The notes beneath the pieces were generated by a model. That model was not told the DNA's origin. It saw nothing but the letters and a program-made list of their open reading frames with translations, and searched no databases. DNA of 64,000 nt, from assembly GCA_963664625.1 (NCBI GenBank), contig OY761541.1, positions 2,046,001 to 2,110,000 of the forward strand, written 5' to 3'. A program made the translations under genes and the position numbers. Position 1 is the first letter of the stretch; each line of letters starts with the position of its first letter. The stretch is from CBDCFV01 sp963664625 (GTDB lineage: Bacteria > Chloroflexota > Dehalococcoidia > Lucifugimonadales > UBA3495). Positions 24,131-32,373 of the stretch are shown here, piece by piece.

Positions 24131-25231
24131 CTACGGCACCAGCATGGCCCGCGTGATGTCCGGCTGGCGCTGGTCCCATTCGGCTTGGGGGAAGGCCTCG
24201 TTTACGTCGGCCAGCGGGAACTTGTGGGACACTATCCGATCGAAGGGCAGCCTGTCCTTGTTGCGCACCAGGAAGTTCAGCAGCCGGGGCAGCAGTTCCG
24301 CCCGGTACATCAGTGACCCCACGATGTTCTTGCCCTGCAACAGCTTGGACGGGTCGATGGACACCTCGCGGCCTCGGACGATGTCTCCGATCTCCACGAA
24401 GGTCCCGCCGTTGCCCAGCATGTCTATGCCCTCGGCCAGCAACTCGGCCATGCCCACCAGTTCCATCACTACATCGGCGCCCCGGCCGTCGGTCAACTCC
24501 CTCACCCGGCGGACACGGGTCTCCAGAGTGTTGAACTCTTGGATGTTTATGGTGTGGTCGGCGCCGAAAGCCTCGGCCAGTTCCAGCCGGTTCTCCAAGC
24601 GGTCCAGCACGATTACCCGGTCGGCGCCCATCTCCTTGGCCATGGCGGTGGCGTGGATTCCCAGGCCGCCCGCTCCCTGGATAACCACGTAGTCGCCCTC
24701 GCCGGCGCCGGCCCGCAGCAGTCCGGTGGTCACGGTGCCCATAGCGCAATTCACCGGCCCCAGCAGGTTGTCGTCCAACTCGTCCGGCACCAGGAAGAAG
24801 GGATGGCGTGGCGGCAGGTACAGGTAGTCGGCGTAGGTCGAAACGAAGTAGGGCCACACCCCGGCCGCTGGGTAGTTCCGGTTCATGCACCAGTTTGTGT
24901 TGCCTTTCAGGCACTGGTGGCAGTGGTAGCAGGGGAACACGGCGGCGTAGACCACCCGGTCTCCTTCTTCGACGGGCTTGCCGGCTGAGTCGGTGGTCAC
25001 GCCCTCGCCCAGCGTATGCACCACGCCCGTCCCCTCGTGGCCCATGGCCCGCCCGCTGGGAGGCAGGGGTACGTTGACTTGATCGCCGCGCCAAGTGTGC
25101 AGGTCCGAGCCGCAGATGCCGGCTTGCGTCATGCGCAGCAACACCGCTCCCGGCGCGGGCTCGGGGACGTCGTATTCCTCAATTTCGAAGGGTTTGCCGT
25201 ACTCTTTACAGATGACCACGCGGCCTTTCAT
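24131..25231 (-). CDS. Zinc-dependent alcohol dehydrogenase (MDR family)
   Basis: 366 residues. The catalytic zinc site is in GICGSDLHTWRGD and GRAMGHEGTG; the structural-zinc lobe has FPCYHCHQCLKGNTNWC (four Cys). NAD binding is the GAGGLGIHATAMAKEMGA stretch. Similar to threonine/sorbitol-type zinc dehydrogenases; substrate open. The start ATG at 25231 follows AGGAGAAAGCC. It separates two blocks of toxin-antitoxin genes. Confidence 0.93.
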   Translation of the reverse strand: MKGRVVICKEYGKPFEIEEYDVPEPAPGAVLLRMTQAGICGSDLHTWRGDQVNVPLPPSGRAMGHEGTGVVHTLGEGVTTDSAGKPVEEGDRVVYAAVFPCYHCHQCLKGNTNWCMNRNYPAAGVWPYFVSTYADYLYLPPRHPFFLVPDELDDNLLGPVNCAMGTVTTGLLRAGAGEGDYVVIQGAGGLGIHATAMAKEMGADRVIVLDRLENRLELAEAFGADHTINIQEFNTLETRVRRVRELTDGRGADVVMELVGMAELLAEGIDMLGNGGTFVEIGDIVRGREVSIDPSKLLQGKNIVGSLMYRAELLPRLLNFLVRNKDRLPFDRIVSHKFPLADVNEAFPQAEWDQRQPDITRAMLVP

Positions 25232-25321
25232 GGCTTTCTCCTGCTGGATATTTTGCAGGGCATTCTAACGCAGAGGCCGGAGAAATTGTAATATAGTAAC
25301 CTGAAGTTCCGCCGCTCAGAA

Positions 25322-26200
25322 TTGGCAACGAGATTTGCGATGGCTGACGTTCGTAACCAGTCTTTCAATTCCGGACATGACCCGAAGGCCGTCCGGGTAG
25401 CAGACTCCCTGCGTAAGGCGATAGACGCCGAGTGCGTCATCTTGTTCGGCTCCCGGGCCCGGGGGGGCTGGACAGACCGCTCCGACCTCGACCTGATGAT
25501 TATCAACCCGTCGCTTCCCAACCAAGCTGCGGCAGTCAATGTTCAATCCATCGCCCGCCGCTTGATGGAGCAGAATTACTCCCGGTTCATGGACGCCGAC
25601 TTCGTGTATATGACTCCCGATGAATATGCACGGAAAAGTCTCCACAGCATCAACAGCGTGGCCAGAATGGCCTTCCGTGAGGGAATCAAAATGCCGCGCG
25701 ACCCGGAGAATTACAGCGAGCCTTATAACGAAGAGGAAGGCGACTATAGCGAGGAGTACGCCGAAAGAAATCTGCGCATCTCTCACGCCAACACCCACTA
25801 CGACGGTATGCAAGCGCTTATGGACATTGGCCGTCAAAATCTGAATACGGCCTACCATGCTCACCAGTCCCTGGAACACGGGATGAAGGCGCTCATATCT
25901 GCGCTGGGCCACGAATATCCGCACACTCACCGGCTTGACCTGCTGGCCGAAGAGATAAGCCGCAGAGATCCGGAACGGGAGTGGCGGTTCGACAGCAACT
26001 TCGAGACGCTGAATAACTATGCGGGCGGGTCACGTTATGGGCCGTTGCTCACACCCATAGCAGACTACCGGCAGATGACCAACTCGGTCACTGAAGACTT
26101 GGACCGGGTCTACCGGCGCATTGAAGAACTTACCGGAGAGAACCCGTGGAACATTCCCCCGGAAGGCAGCGCCGATACGGTTTCTCCCAGGATGCGGTAG
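25322..26200 (+). CDS. MNT-HEPN fusion: nucleotidyltransferase plus HEPN domain
   Basis: 292 residues. The minimal nucleotidyltransferase domain is shown by VILFGSRARGGWTDRSDLDLMII (GSRARG then DxD). The C-terminal half is a HEPN domain: AYHAHQSLEHGMKALISALG and EYPHTHRLDLLAEE. Separately encoded MntA and HepT form a toxin-antitoxin system in which MntA AMPylates the HEPN RNase; here both are in one chain. The same architecture recurs at 55341-56312. The initial methionine could be 25322 or a few codons later (M7). The following RelE-like gene overlaps or abuts it. Confidence 0.85.
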   Translation: MATRFAMADVRNQSFNSGHDPKAVRVADSLRKAIDAECVILFGSRARGGWTDRSDLDLMIINPSLPNQAAAVNVQSIARRLMEQNYSRFMDADFVYMTPDEYARKSLHSINSVARMAFREGIKMPRDPENYSEPYNEEEGDYSEEYAERNLRISHANTHYDGMQALMDIGRQNLNTAYHAHQSLEHGMKALISALGHEYPHTHRLDLLAEEISRRDPEREWRFDSNFETLNNYAGGSRYGPLLTPIADYRQMTNSVTEDLDRVYRRIEELTGENPWNIPPEGSADTVSPRMR

Positions 26201-26232
26201 CTGAACGATTGTTATTCCGCGATGACAAAGGG

Positions 26233-26604
26233 ATGCCTTGGGAAGTCCAATTTGACCCGACTTTTCGCACGGAGTTCCGTGAGATGCCGGCCCAAGTACG
26301 GCGTGAGATTGCTGCGCTGGCGAACGTCTTGCAAGCTCTCGGTCCCATGATGGGCCGCCCGCGAGTGGATACGCTGAACGGGTCGCGTCACGCTAATATG
26401 AAGGAACTTCGCTTTAATGCAGACGATGGTGTGTGGAGGGTTGCGTTTGCGTTCGACCCCAATCGCCGGGCCATTCTGCTCGTAGCCGGCGATAAGTCGG
26501 GCACCAGCGAAAGGCGGTTTTACCGAGAACTGATAAGGAAAGCGGACGAGAGGTTCGACAGGCATCTGGCCAGATTGCGAGATATAAGAAGGAGGCCGAA
26601 ATGA
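26233..26604 (+). CDS. RelE/ParE-family toxin (Gp49-like)
   Basis: About 123 residues from ATG 26233; an ATG at 26146 would overlap the preceding gene. WEVQFDPTFRTEFREMPAQVRREIA, then TLNGSRHANMKELRFNADDGVWRVAFAFDPNRRAILLVAGDKSG is typical of the phage Gp49-like/HigB group of mRNA interferases. Coupled to the following Xre gene by a 4-nt overlap in toxin-then-antitoxin order. Confidence 0.88.
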   Translation: MPWEVQFDPTFRTEFREMPAQVRREIAALANVLQALGPMMGRPRVDTLNGSRHANMKELRFNADDGVWRVAFAFDPNRRAILLVAGDKSGTSERRFYRELIRKADERFDRHLARLRDIRRRPK

Positions 26605-26921
26605 CGATACCGCTATCAGAGATTATGGCGGAGTTGCCCGAGGAGATGCGAAAAGAAGCGGAAGCCCGGGCAAAGGAAATTATCGCCGAGGAACTGACGC
26701 TGCGGGACCTCCGTAAAGCTCGGCAAAAGACCCAAGCCCACTTGGCCAAGCAACTGGGCATTAACCAGGAAAATGTATCTCGTATCGAAAACAGGTCCGA
26801 TTTGTTGCTTTCTACCTTGAGCAACTACGTCGAGGCGATGGGTGGCAGCCTGCGTCTCGTAGCAGAATTTCCCGACCGCCCCCCGGTCATACTGACCGGC
26901 ATCGGGGCATTGGACCCGTAG
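26601..26921 (+). CDS. Xre-family antitoxin
   Basis: 106 residues. Helix-turn-helix KARQKTQAHLAKQLGINQENVSRIENR followed by LSNYVEAMGGSLRLVAEFPD, the standard antitoxin of Gp49-like toxins. The protein should bind its own promoter and neutralise the toxin. Confidence 0.9.
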   Translation: MTIPLSEIMAELPEEMRKEAEARAKEIIAEELTLRDLRKARQKTQAHLAKQLGINQENVSRIENRSDLLLSTLSNYVEAMGGSLRLVAEFPDRPPVILTGIGALDP

Positions 26922-27010
26922 AGCTGGCTTGCCAACAAACTCCGTTATTTAGAGTAACGGCGCATTGGCAGGGCCCAATGCCCGTAAACGCCAAGGAAAG
27001 GTGAATCGCC

Positions 27011-27163
27011 ATGCCAGCAAAAACGGGACAGCAACACATTGATGGGCTCAAGCAGAGGCCGGTTGAGGCGTGGATACGCGGCGAGCGGGTGAAAGACTTT
27101 ACGACTCGCCTCGGCCTGAAGGGGAGAGTTCTACAACCTGATCTTTATACGGAGTCCGTCTGA
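27011..27163 (+). pseudogene. 5' fragment of an HpaB-type hydroxylase gene
   Basis: ATG at 27011 with AAGGAAAGG upstream opens 38 codons resembling the first 40 of the full gene at 28852 (MPAKTGQQHIDGLKQRP versus MPAKTGQQYIEGLKQRP), about 80-85% identical in DNA. After TTRLGLKG the similarity ends and the frame stops at 27163. It is a truncated relative whose body was lost, and with the intact gene it brackets the methyltransferase/AlkB pair. Confidence 0.85.
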
Positions 27164-27219
27164 TGAAGGTACGCGTAGAGTTCCACGTATTATAAGGTGC
27201 GGAACCTGGAAACCAGTTG

Positions 27220-27927
27220 CTAGTCGTTCACTCCGTCCCGGTTCAATACTGTTCTGAAAGTCATGGATAAGCGCCGCTTACGGTCCCGGCGGCCATTCTC
27301 TATAGGCTCACTTTTACGAGGCGCAATGCCGTGTTGCCAGACGGAACGCGCCGGGCCAGTCAGCAGGACGCAGGAACCTTTCTGCAACAGGGCCGGCTTC
27401 TTATCCTTCCAGTTCTCCGAGAAATCCATCTCCCAATCGTCCAACAACGATATGGTGCAGACTGTCGGCCCAAATCCGGGGTGGTCAATGTGGGTCGCTA
27501 TTCCCTGACCCGGCAGGTATTCATTGACGATGACCTGTTCCGGCACCCGTTCAAAGAGTCCGGTGTCGTCATACAATTTCTGAGCCACCTGAGCCATCCA
27601 GTCCGGCAATGCGCCCAAGTGCATATCAGGCGTGATGGCGCGCGCTTTGTAATCGTAGCGCCAGCCGTAGTGCTGGACCCGGCGGCTTAGGTCGTTGCGC
27701 CACTCGTCTATGGCAGCATCTATTCGCTGGACGCAGTAAGCTTGCTCTTCAGGGGTCAGGAATTCCTCTACGAACCTGAGACCCGGAACAAGTGTTGCTT
27801 CCTGTACACCCCTTTTCCCGGTAGTGTCGTAGTTGAGGTGTCTCGGCGTTACTAAGTCTGTGCATTTATCAGACGATTCTGATGCAATCAAAGACAATTG
27901 GTACGACATTTCCAAGCCCCCAGTCAT
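27220..27927 (-). CDS. alkB: AlkB-like 2-oxoglutarate/Fe(II) dioxygenase
   Basis: 235 residues. The iron ligands are seen in THIDHPGFGP (H-x-D) and in VWQHGIAPRK (distal His); the oxoglutarate-binding arginines are in RRLSMTFR. VNEYLPGQGIATHID is a family hallmark. AlkB proteins remove alkyl lesions from DNA/RNA or hydroxylate modified tRNA. The start at 27927 overlaps the upstream methyltransferase stop by 4 nt, so both proteins are made together. The block lies between a broken and an intact HpaB gene. Confidence 0.92.
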   Translation of the reverse strand: MTGGLEMSYQLSLIASESSDKCTDLVTPRHLNYDTTGKRGVQEATLVPGLRFVEEFLTPEEQAYCVQRIDAAIDEWRNDLSRRVQHYGWRYDYKARAITPDMHLGALPDWMAQVAQKLYDDTGLFERVPEQVIVNEYLPGQGIATHIDHPGFGPTVCTISLLDDWEMDFSENWKDKKPALLQKGSCVLLTGPARSVWQHGIAPRKSEPIENGRRDRKRRLSMTFRTVLNRDGVND

Positions 27928-28715
27928 GTCGCTCGAATGATAACAGCAAACTTAGCATCGTTGCTGTTGTTTATTTCCGAGATGGGCACATCTTGGACTT
28001 CATAGAGTATGCCTGTCGGTCTCAGATTATTCAGTAATGATTCCCAGTTCGCGGTAAATGTATTGCTTTGTCCACGGGCGTCAGCAGCCCACAGCACACA
28101 GTTCGACTCGTTATCCATCAGATTGATAATATGAGTTATGATTTGCGTGAAATTTCGTAAATCATCTGGACTTCCAGCTTGCACTAATACATGCCCAAAC
28201 GTAATAGTGTAATCCGTAATACCCTGATGATTTTTCGTTATTTGTTGCAAGAATCCATCTAAATCGATACTGTAATGCAAATGCGGATAATCATGTATGT
28301 TTTCTAAAAGCTTAGTTCTTGTCATTTCTGCCAGATCGATCATCGTTTGGCAATGATCCCAACCATAGAGGTCAACTCGGTCATATCCGATGTTTTGGAT
28401 TCTCGCCCAATCCAGGAATGCCCACGAGAATAAGCCAGCACCACAGCCAACATCTACATGAGCCTCTCGTCTCCCGGCAGTGCCTACGTGATTCAGTATT
28501 TCGTAATAACGCCTGAACCGATAATGCGGCCTGCTGTCACCCCTATCGACATACCAGTGGGTGTGCTGTACCACTTCCCTGAAGCTGGCATTGGCCGAAA
28601 CAATGTGGCTGGGTCCCGTTAATGGTTCAATATCATTCTCTGCCATAATCTCACGTATGGCTTCCCGGTAAAGGTCTCTGATTCGATATGTTGGTCGGCT
28701 GACCATATCCAGCAT
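27924..28715 (-). CDS. Class I SAM-dependent methyltransferase
   Basis: 263 residues. Motif I reads AHVDVGCGAGLFSWAFLDWA, followed by YGWDHCQTMIDLAEM. The gene is markedly AT-richer than its neighbours. It is translationally coupled to AlkB, a pairing that recalls ALKBH8, in which a methyltransferase and an AlkB domain act on wobble uridines of tRNA; whether this pair works on tRNA is speculation. Substrate otherwise unknown. Confidence 0.8.
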   Translation of the reverse strand: MLDMVSRPTYRIRDLYREAIREIMAENDIEPLTGPSHIVSANASFREVVQHTHWYVDRGDSRPHYRFRRYYEILNHVGTAGRREAHVDVGCGAGLFSWAFLDWARIQNIGYDRVDLYGWDHCQTMIDLAEMTRTKLLENIHDYPHLHYSIDLDGFLQQITKNHQGITDYTITFGHVLVQAGSPDDLRNFTQIITHIINLMDNESNCVLWAADARGQSNTFTANWESLLNNLRPTGILYEVQDVPISEINNSNDAKFAVIIRAT

Positions 28716-28851
28716 CTAACGCACAATTGTTCTATTTTCTTACCTTATTCTGTACACTTTAAACTGTCAATAGATTTGGAACGGAATGACCAACGTGATT
28801 TCCGGTATGAAATAGATCATCTAGCCGTAGAGGCTAAGCAACGGAGGTGTC

Positions 28852-30312
28852 ATGCCAGCCAAAACAGGGCAGCAATACATCGAAGGTCTCAAACAGAGGC
28901 CGGCCGAGGTGTGGATACGCGGAGAGCGCGTTAAAGACGTTACGACTCACCCCGGACTGATGGGCGGAGTGCGATCGGTGGCCGCGCTGTACGACTTGCA
29001 GCACGCCCCCGGGATGAAAGACGAAATGACCTTCCCGTCGCCGTCGTCCGGGGAGCCGGTGGGGCTGTCGTTCATTATTCCCAAGACCCAGGAAGAACTG
29101 GAGCGGCGGCGTAACATGATGACCCATTGGGCTTGGGAGGGTTGCGGGATGATGGCCCGCACGCCCGACTTCCTCAACGTCGCCGTCAGCGGCTGGGCCG
29201 GGGCCGCCGCCTACTTCGCCGGGAACCGGGAAGGTTTCGACAAGAACGTCCTCAACTACCACGAGTACATCCGGGAGAACGACGTTACGCTCACCCACAC
29301 CTTGGTGAACCTGCAACGCCGCCGTAGCGCCGACATAGTGGACAACATCGACGATCAGGTCGCTCTCACGGTGGTCAAGGAGACCGACGCCGGCATCATC
29401 GTCAGAGGCAGCCGCATCCTGGCGACGCTGGGGCCCATCTCCGATGAGATAGCCGTATACCCGACGCGCACCCATCTGATTGGCAAGGACGCTTGGCGTC
29501 AAGCCTTCTCCTTCGCCATTCCCAACGACACTCCGGGAGTCAAGTACATCTGCCGGGAAAGCTACGACATTGGCCGGTCGACCTTTGACCATCCCCTTGG
29601 CTCCCGGTTCGAAGAGATGGACGCCGTGGTCTTTTTCGACGACGTGCTGGTCCCTTGGGAGCGGGTCTTTCTGCTGGGCGACGTGGAAATGTGCAACAAC
29701 TACTCGGCGGCCACCCAGTCCACCACCCATTCGGGCTACCAGGTAGCCAACCGTTGCGCGGTCAAAACCGAGTTCATCCTGGGCTTAGCGACCCTGATGG
29801 TCGACACCTTGGGGTCGGGAAGCATCCCCCACGTGCAGGAGAGGGTAGCGGAGATCATCGTCTACTTGGAAACCCTGAAAGCCTGCCTTCGGGCCTCGGA
29901 AGCCGACGCCCAGCCCAACCAGTGGGGCGTCATGTGTCCCGCGGCCGGGCCCATCAGCGCCGCCCGCGCCCTGTATCCCACTACCATCTACCCACGGCTG
30001 GCGGAAATCGTGCAACTGCTGGGGTCCAGCAGCCTTATGGCTCTCCCGGCCGAGGGAGACTTCAAGGCGGCCATCGGCCCCGACGTGGAAAAATACCTTG
30101 CCACCGACAGCTCTACCGGTTGGCAGCGGGCGCGCATTTTTCACTTGGCTTGGGACTTGGCTTGTAGCAGCTTCGGAGGCCGGCAAGTGCTGTACGAACG
30201 TTTCTTTGGGGGCGACCCTGTTCGCAACGCGATGATGGCTTACCAGTCCTACAACAAGGACGCGGCGGTGCAACGGGTGCTGGATTTTCTGGACAGGGAG
30301 GAAAAACAATGA
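28852..30312 (+). CDS. 4-hydroxyphenylacetate 3-hydroxylase family (HpaB-like) flavin monooxygenase
   Basis: 486 residues, full length for the large component of two-component aromatic hydroxylases (HpaB), which use reduced FAD from a separate reductase. Conserved segments: TGQQYIEGLKQRPAEVWIRGERV, MARTPDFLNVAVSGWAG, ENDVTLTHTLVNLQ, GARILA-like GSRILATLGP and VFFDDVLVPWERVF. The ribosome binding site CGGAGGTGTC precedes the ATG. A partial relative lies at 27011. The HEPN-like gene downstream overlaps by 4 nt. No HpaC reductase is in the window. Confidence 0.93.
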   Translation: MPAKTGQQYIEGLKQRPAEVWIRGERVKDVTTHPGLMGGVRSVAALYDLQHAPGMKDEMTFPSPSSGEPVGLSFIIPKTQEELERRRNMMTHWAWEGCGMMARTPDFLNVAVSGWAGAAAYFAGNREGFDKNVLNYHEYIRENDVTLTHTLVNLQRRRSADIVDNIDDQVALTVVKETDAGIIVRGSRILATLGPISDEIAVYPTRTHLIGKDAWRQAFSFAIPNDTPGVKYICRESYDIGRSTFDHPLGSRFEEMDAVVFFDDVLVPWERVFLLGDVEMCNNYSAATQSTTHSGYQVANRCAVKTEFILGLATLMVDTLGSGSIPHVQERVAEIIVYLETLKACLRASEADAQPNQWGVMCPAAGPISAARALYPTTIYPRLAEIVQLLGSSSLMALPAEGDFKAAIGPDVEKYLATDSSTGWQRARIFHLAWDLACSSFGGRQVLYERFFGGDPVRNAMMAYQSYNKDAAVQRVLDFLDREEKQ

Positions 30313-30746
30313 CAATGGCGGTCACAATAAGGGAGACTTTTGATGACGCCCGGCGGCTGTACGACTCCGCGATGGAGCGGTTGGATGCGGGCGACATTCG
30401 GGACGCGGCGGAAAAGGCTTGGTGCGCCGCCAGAAGGGCAACCGAAGCGTTGGTGCTCGCCCACCCCCTTCCCCCGTCATTCCCGCGAAGGCGGGAATCC
30501 GGGCCGGGGGCAGGCAACAGCGGAGCGACGGTTAATAATACTATTCAGGTGTCAGCCGGGCTGAGACAGTTGGCGCTTCAGGATGAAGCGTTCAATACGC
30601 TTCCTCCAAAACTGGCGGAGCGTGCCCGTTACCTGCATAACGATTGCTTCTACAATGGTCATTGTGAGCCGCTGGAGTCAACGGCAAGGCTAATCCGGGA
30701 GACTATCCATTACATCCAAGACGCAGAGGCTTTGGCGGGTCCGTAA
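30309..30746 (+). CDS. HEPN/PaREP1-like protein with in-frame palindrome insertion
   Basis: 145 residues. The N-terminal helices (TFDDARRLYDSAMERLDAGDIRDAAEKAWCAARRATEALVLA) and the later LHNDCFYNGHCEPLESTARLIRETIHYIQDAE are the two halves of a PaREP1/HEPN-like helical bundle. Residues 57-64 (SFPRRRES) are encoded by a complete copy of the 25-bp attcccgc palindrome, and lie in the loop between the halves. The start overlaps the hydroxylase stop (ATGA). Function unknown; paralogues elsewhere are thought to be nucleic-acid associated. Confidence 0.7.
   Translation: MTMAVTIRETFDDARRLYDSAMERLDAGDIRDAAEKAWCAARRATEALVLAHPLPPSFPRRRESGPGAGNSGATVNNTIQVSAGLRQLALQDEAFNTLPPKLAERARYLHNDCFYNGHCEPLESTARLIRETIHYIQDAEALAGP
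30477..30501. repeat. Palindromic repeat inside a coding gene
   Basis: tcattcccgcgaaggcggg and aatcc within the HEPN-like gene at 30309, read in frame as SFPRRRES. Its length and phase do not break the frame. Confidence 0.92.
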
Positions 30747-30888
30747 CTGAAACACTTTGCAGGTTGCTTTTCATGTCGGGCGGAAATCCGGAAAACCAGT
30801 CACGGGTTTTATGCGTATAGCGATATCATCTATTATGTCATCCTGCTGCACGGCAGGTAGACTCGACTATGAAGGGGAGTGAGGAGCT

Positions 30889-32124
30889 ATGAAAGGAGTG
30901 GGTAAATCATTTGCCATAGCGGTTACCGCTCTCTCGGTTGCGGTGATTTTCGTGATCGCCTTCGCATGGGCGGGCCCCGGATTCGACGGGGCCTCGAAGC
31001 CGGCTTCCGCCGCGTTATTTGATGAACAACTGGTGCAGACCATTTATGAAGAGGCCAGCCCGGCGGTGGTGGACATCAATGTCGACCGCCAGATGGATGA
31101 ATCTTTCGGCCGCTTGGGCTTCGGCTCCGGGTTCCTCGTCGATAGTGAGGGCCATATAGCCACCAACTTTCACGTCGTCCAGGACGCGGACCGGATAAGG
31201 ATCTCTTTCCAAGACGGTTCCAGCGCCCAAGCGGAGATGTTGGGCACCAATCCTGCCAACGACCTCGCTCTGTTGAAGGTGGACAGTGAGGCGGTAAAGG
31301 ACATTACCCCGTTGACGTTGGGCGACTCCGGCGCGGCCCGCCCCGGCCAGTTGGCTATCGCCATAGGGAGCCCGTTCGGACTGGGCGGTTCGATCACCGT
31401 GGGAGTGGTCAGTGGGCTGGACCGTACCCTGACCAGCGACCTTTCCCGGCCTATCTCCGGCGTCATCCAGACCGACGCGCTGATTAATCCGGGCAACTCC
31501 GGCGGGCCTTTGCTCAACAGGGATGGGGAAGTCATTGGAATCAATACCGCCATCCAATCGCATTTCGGCCGAATGGCCCTTCGGACCCCCGGCCAAGGAA
31601 GCATCGGGTTCGCGGTGCCGGCCAATACGCTGGGCAACCTGCTGACCAGGCTTAAGGAGAAGCAGGAAGTCAGGCCTCCCTGGCTGGGGATAAGCGCGGC
31701 TACGTTGAGGCCCTTGATGGTGGAAGCCTTGGAGCTTCCTCAAGATAAAGGGGTCTATGTAACCCAGGTAATGACCGGCAGCCCGGCCGCCGGAGCGGGC
31801 TTGGTCCCTTCGGGGATGGACCAATACGGCCTTCCCACCCGAGGTGGCGACATCATCACCGGCATTGACGGCGTGCCGGTTGCGACGGTGGCGGACCTTA
31901 TAACCCAGTTGAACAAGCATCTTCCCGGGGACGATGTGACGTTGCAGGTGTTCCGGGACGGCGAAGGTATGGACGTAACCTTGGCCTTGGGAGAATGGCC
32001 GGAAGAAACTGAATTGACCACACCGAGGACGGTCCCCGGACCCGACGAATGGAACTTGCCCAGAGAGCTGCCCCCGCCGGGTTTCCCCTCCCCGGAAGGT
32101 AATTCGGAAGAGGACAAGCGGTAA
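30889..32124 (+). CDS. HtrA-type (S1C) periplasmic/extracytoplasmic serine protease
   Basis: 411 residues: an N-terminal membrane anchor (residues 7-28), a chymotrypsin-like domain with catalytic His95 (ATNFHVV), Asp125 (PANDLALLK) and Ser204 (NPGNSGGPLLN), and one PDZ domain (about 265-375; GVYVTQVMTGSPAAGAGL, RGGDIITGIDG). The C-terminus is Pro/Glu-rich. It probably degrades or refolds damaged exported proteins. The start ATG follows GTGAGGAGCT. A hairpin follows the stop. Confidence 0.94.
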   Translation: MKGVGKSFAIAVTALSVAVIFVIAFAWAGPGFDGASKPASAALFDEQLVQTIYEEASPAVVDINVDRQMDESFGRLGFGSGFLVDSEGHIATNFHVVQDADRIRISFQDGSSAQAEMLGTNPANDLALLKVDSEAVKDITPLTLGDSGAARPGQLAIAIGSPFGLGGSITVGVVSGLDRTLTSDLSRPISGVIQTDALINPGNSGGPLLNRDGEVIGINTAIQSHFGRMALRTPGQGSIGFAVPANTLGNLLTRLKEKQEVRPPWLGISAATLRPLMVEALELPQDKGVYVTQVMTGSPAAGAGLVPSGMDQYGLPTRGGDIITGIDGVPVATVADLITQLNKHLPGDDVTLQVFRDGEGMDVTLALGEWPEETELTTPRTVPGPDEWNLPRELPPPGFPSPEGNSEEDKR

Positions 32125-32142
32125 CTCTACGGTAAACTGGAA

Positions 32143-32169
32143 GGCTCCAGTCCATACAGGGCTGGAGCC
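32143..32169 (+). terminator. Hairpin after the HtrA-type protease gene
   Basis: GGCTCCAG and CTGGAGCC form a perfect 8-bp stem with an 11-nt loop, 19 nt after the stop. There is no T-run, so terminator function is tentative. Confidence 0.5.
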
Positions 32170-32221
32170 CGCCCTGTTTACAGAGGCGTGAGTGAATAAC
32201 TAAACTTCCGGCCCTACATGT

Positions 32222-32246
32222 CTGGACTCCCGCCTTCGCGGGAAAG
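32222..32246. repeat. Short palindromic repeat (attcccgc-type)
   Basis: Variant ctggactcccgccttcgcggg and aaagac. A second, shorter copy (tctcccgcgaaggcgggag) is at 32336-32354. Confidence 0.82.
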
Positions 32247-32373
32247 ACGATGGAGCAGCGGTCCGTTTACTGAATCATTCACGTATCAGCAATTACGATT
32301 GACTCCAGCCCACCGGGGCAGGCCCCTTACCCCGTCTCTCCCGCGAAGGCGGGAGGCCGGGCCAAAGTCAGGC

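Noticed and set aside
25322..26200. Direct-repeat bracket around the MNT-HEPN/RelE block
   Set aside because: I compared the flanks (25200-25330 and 26920-27010) and saw no long repeat, so it is not counted with the repeat-bounded islets.
26941..26960. Hairpin CCGTTA/TAACGG as terminator after the Xre gene
   Set aside because: The stem is only 6 bp and no T-run follows; too weak to call.
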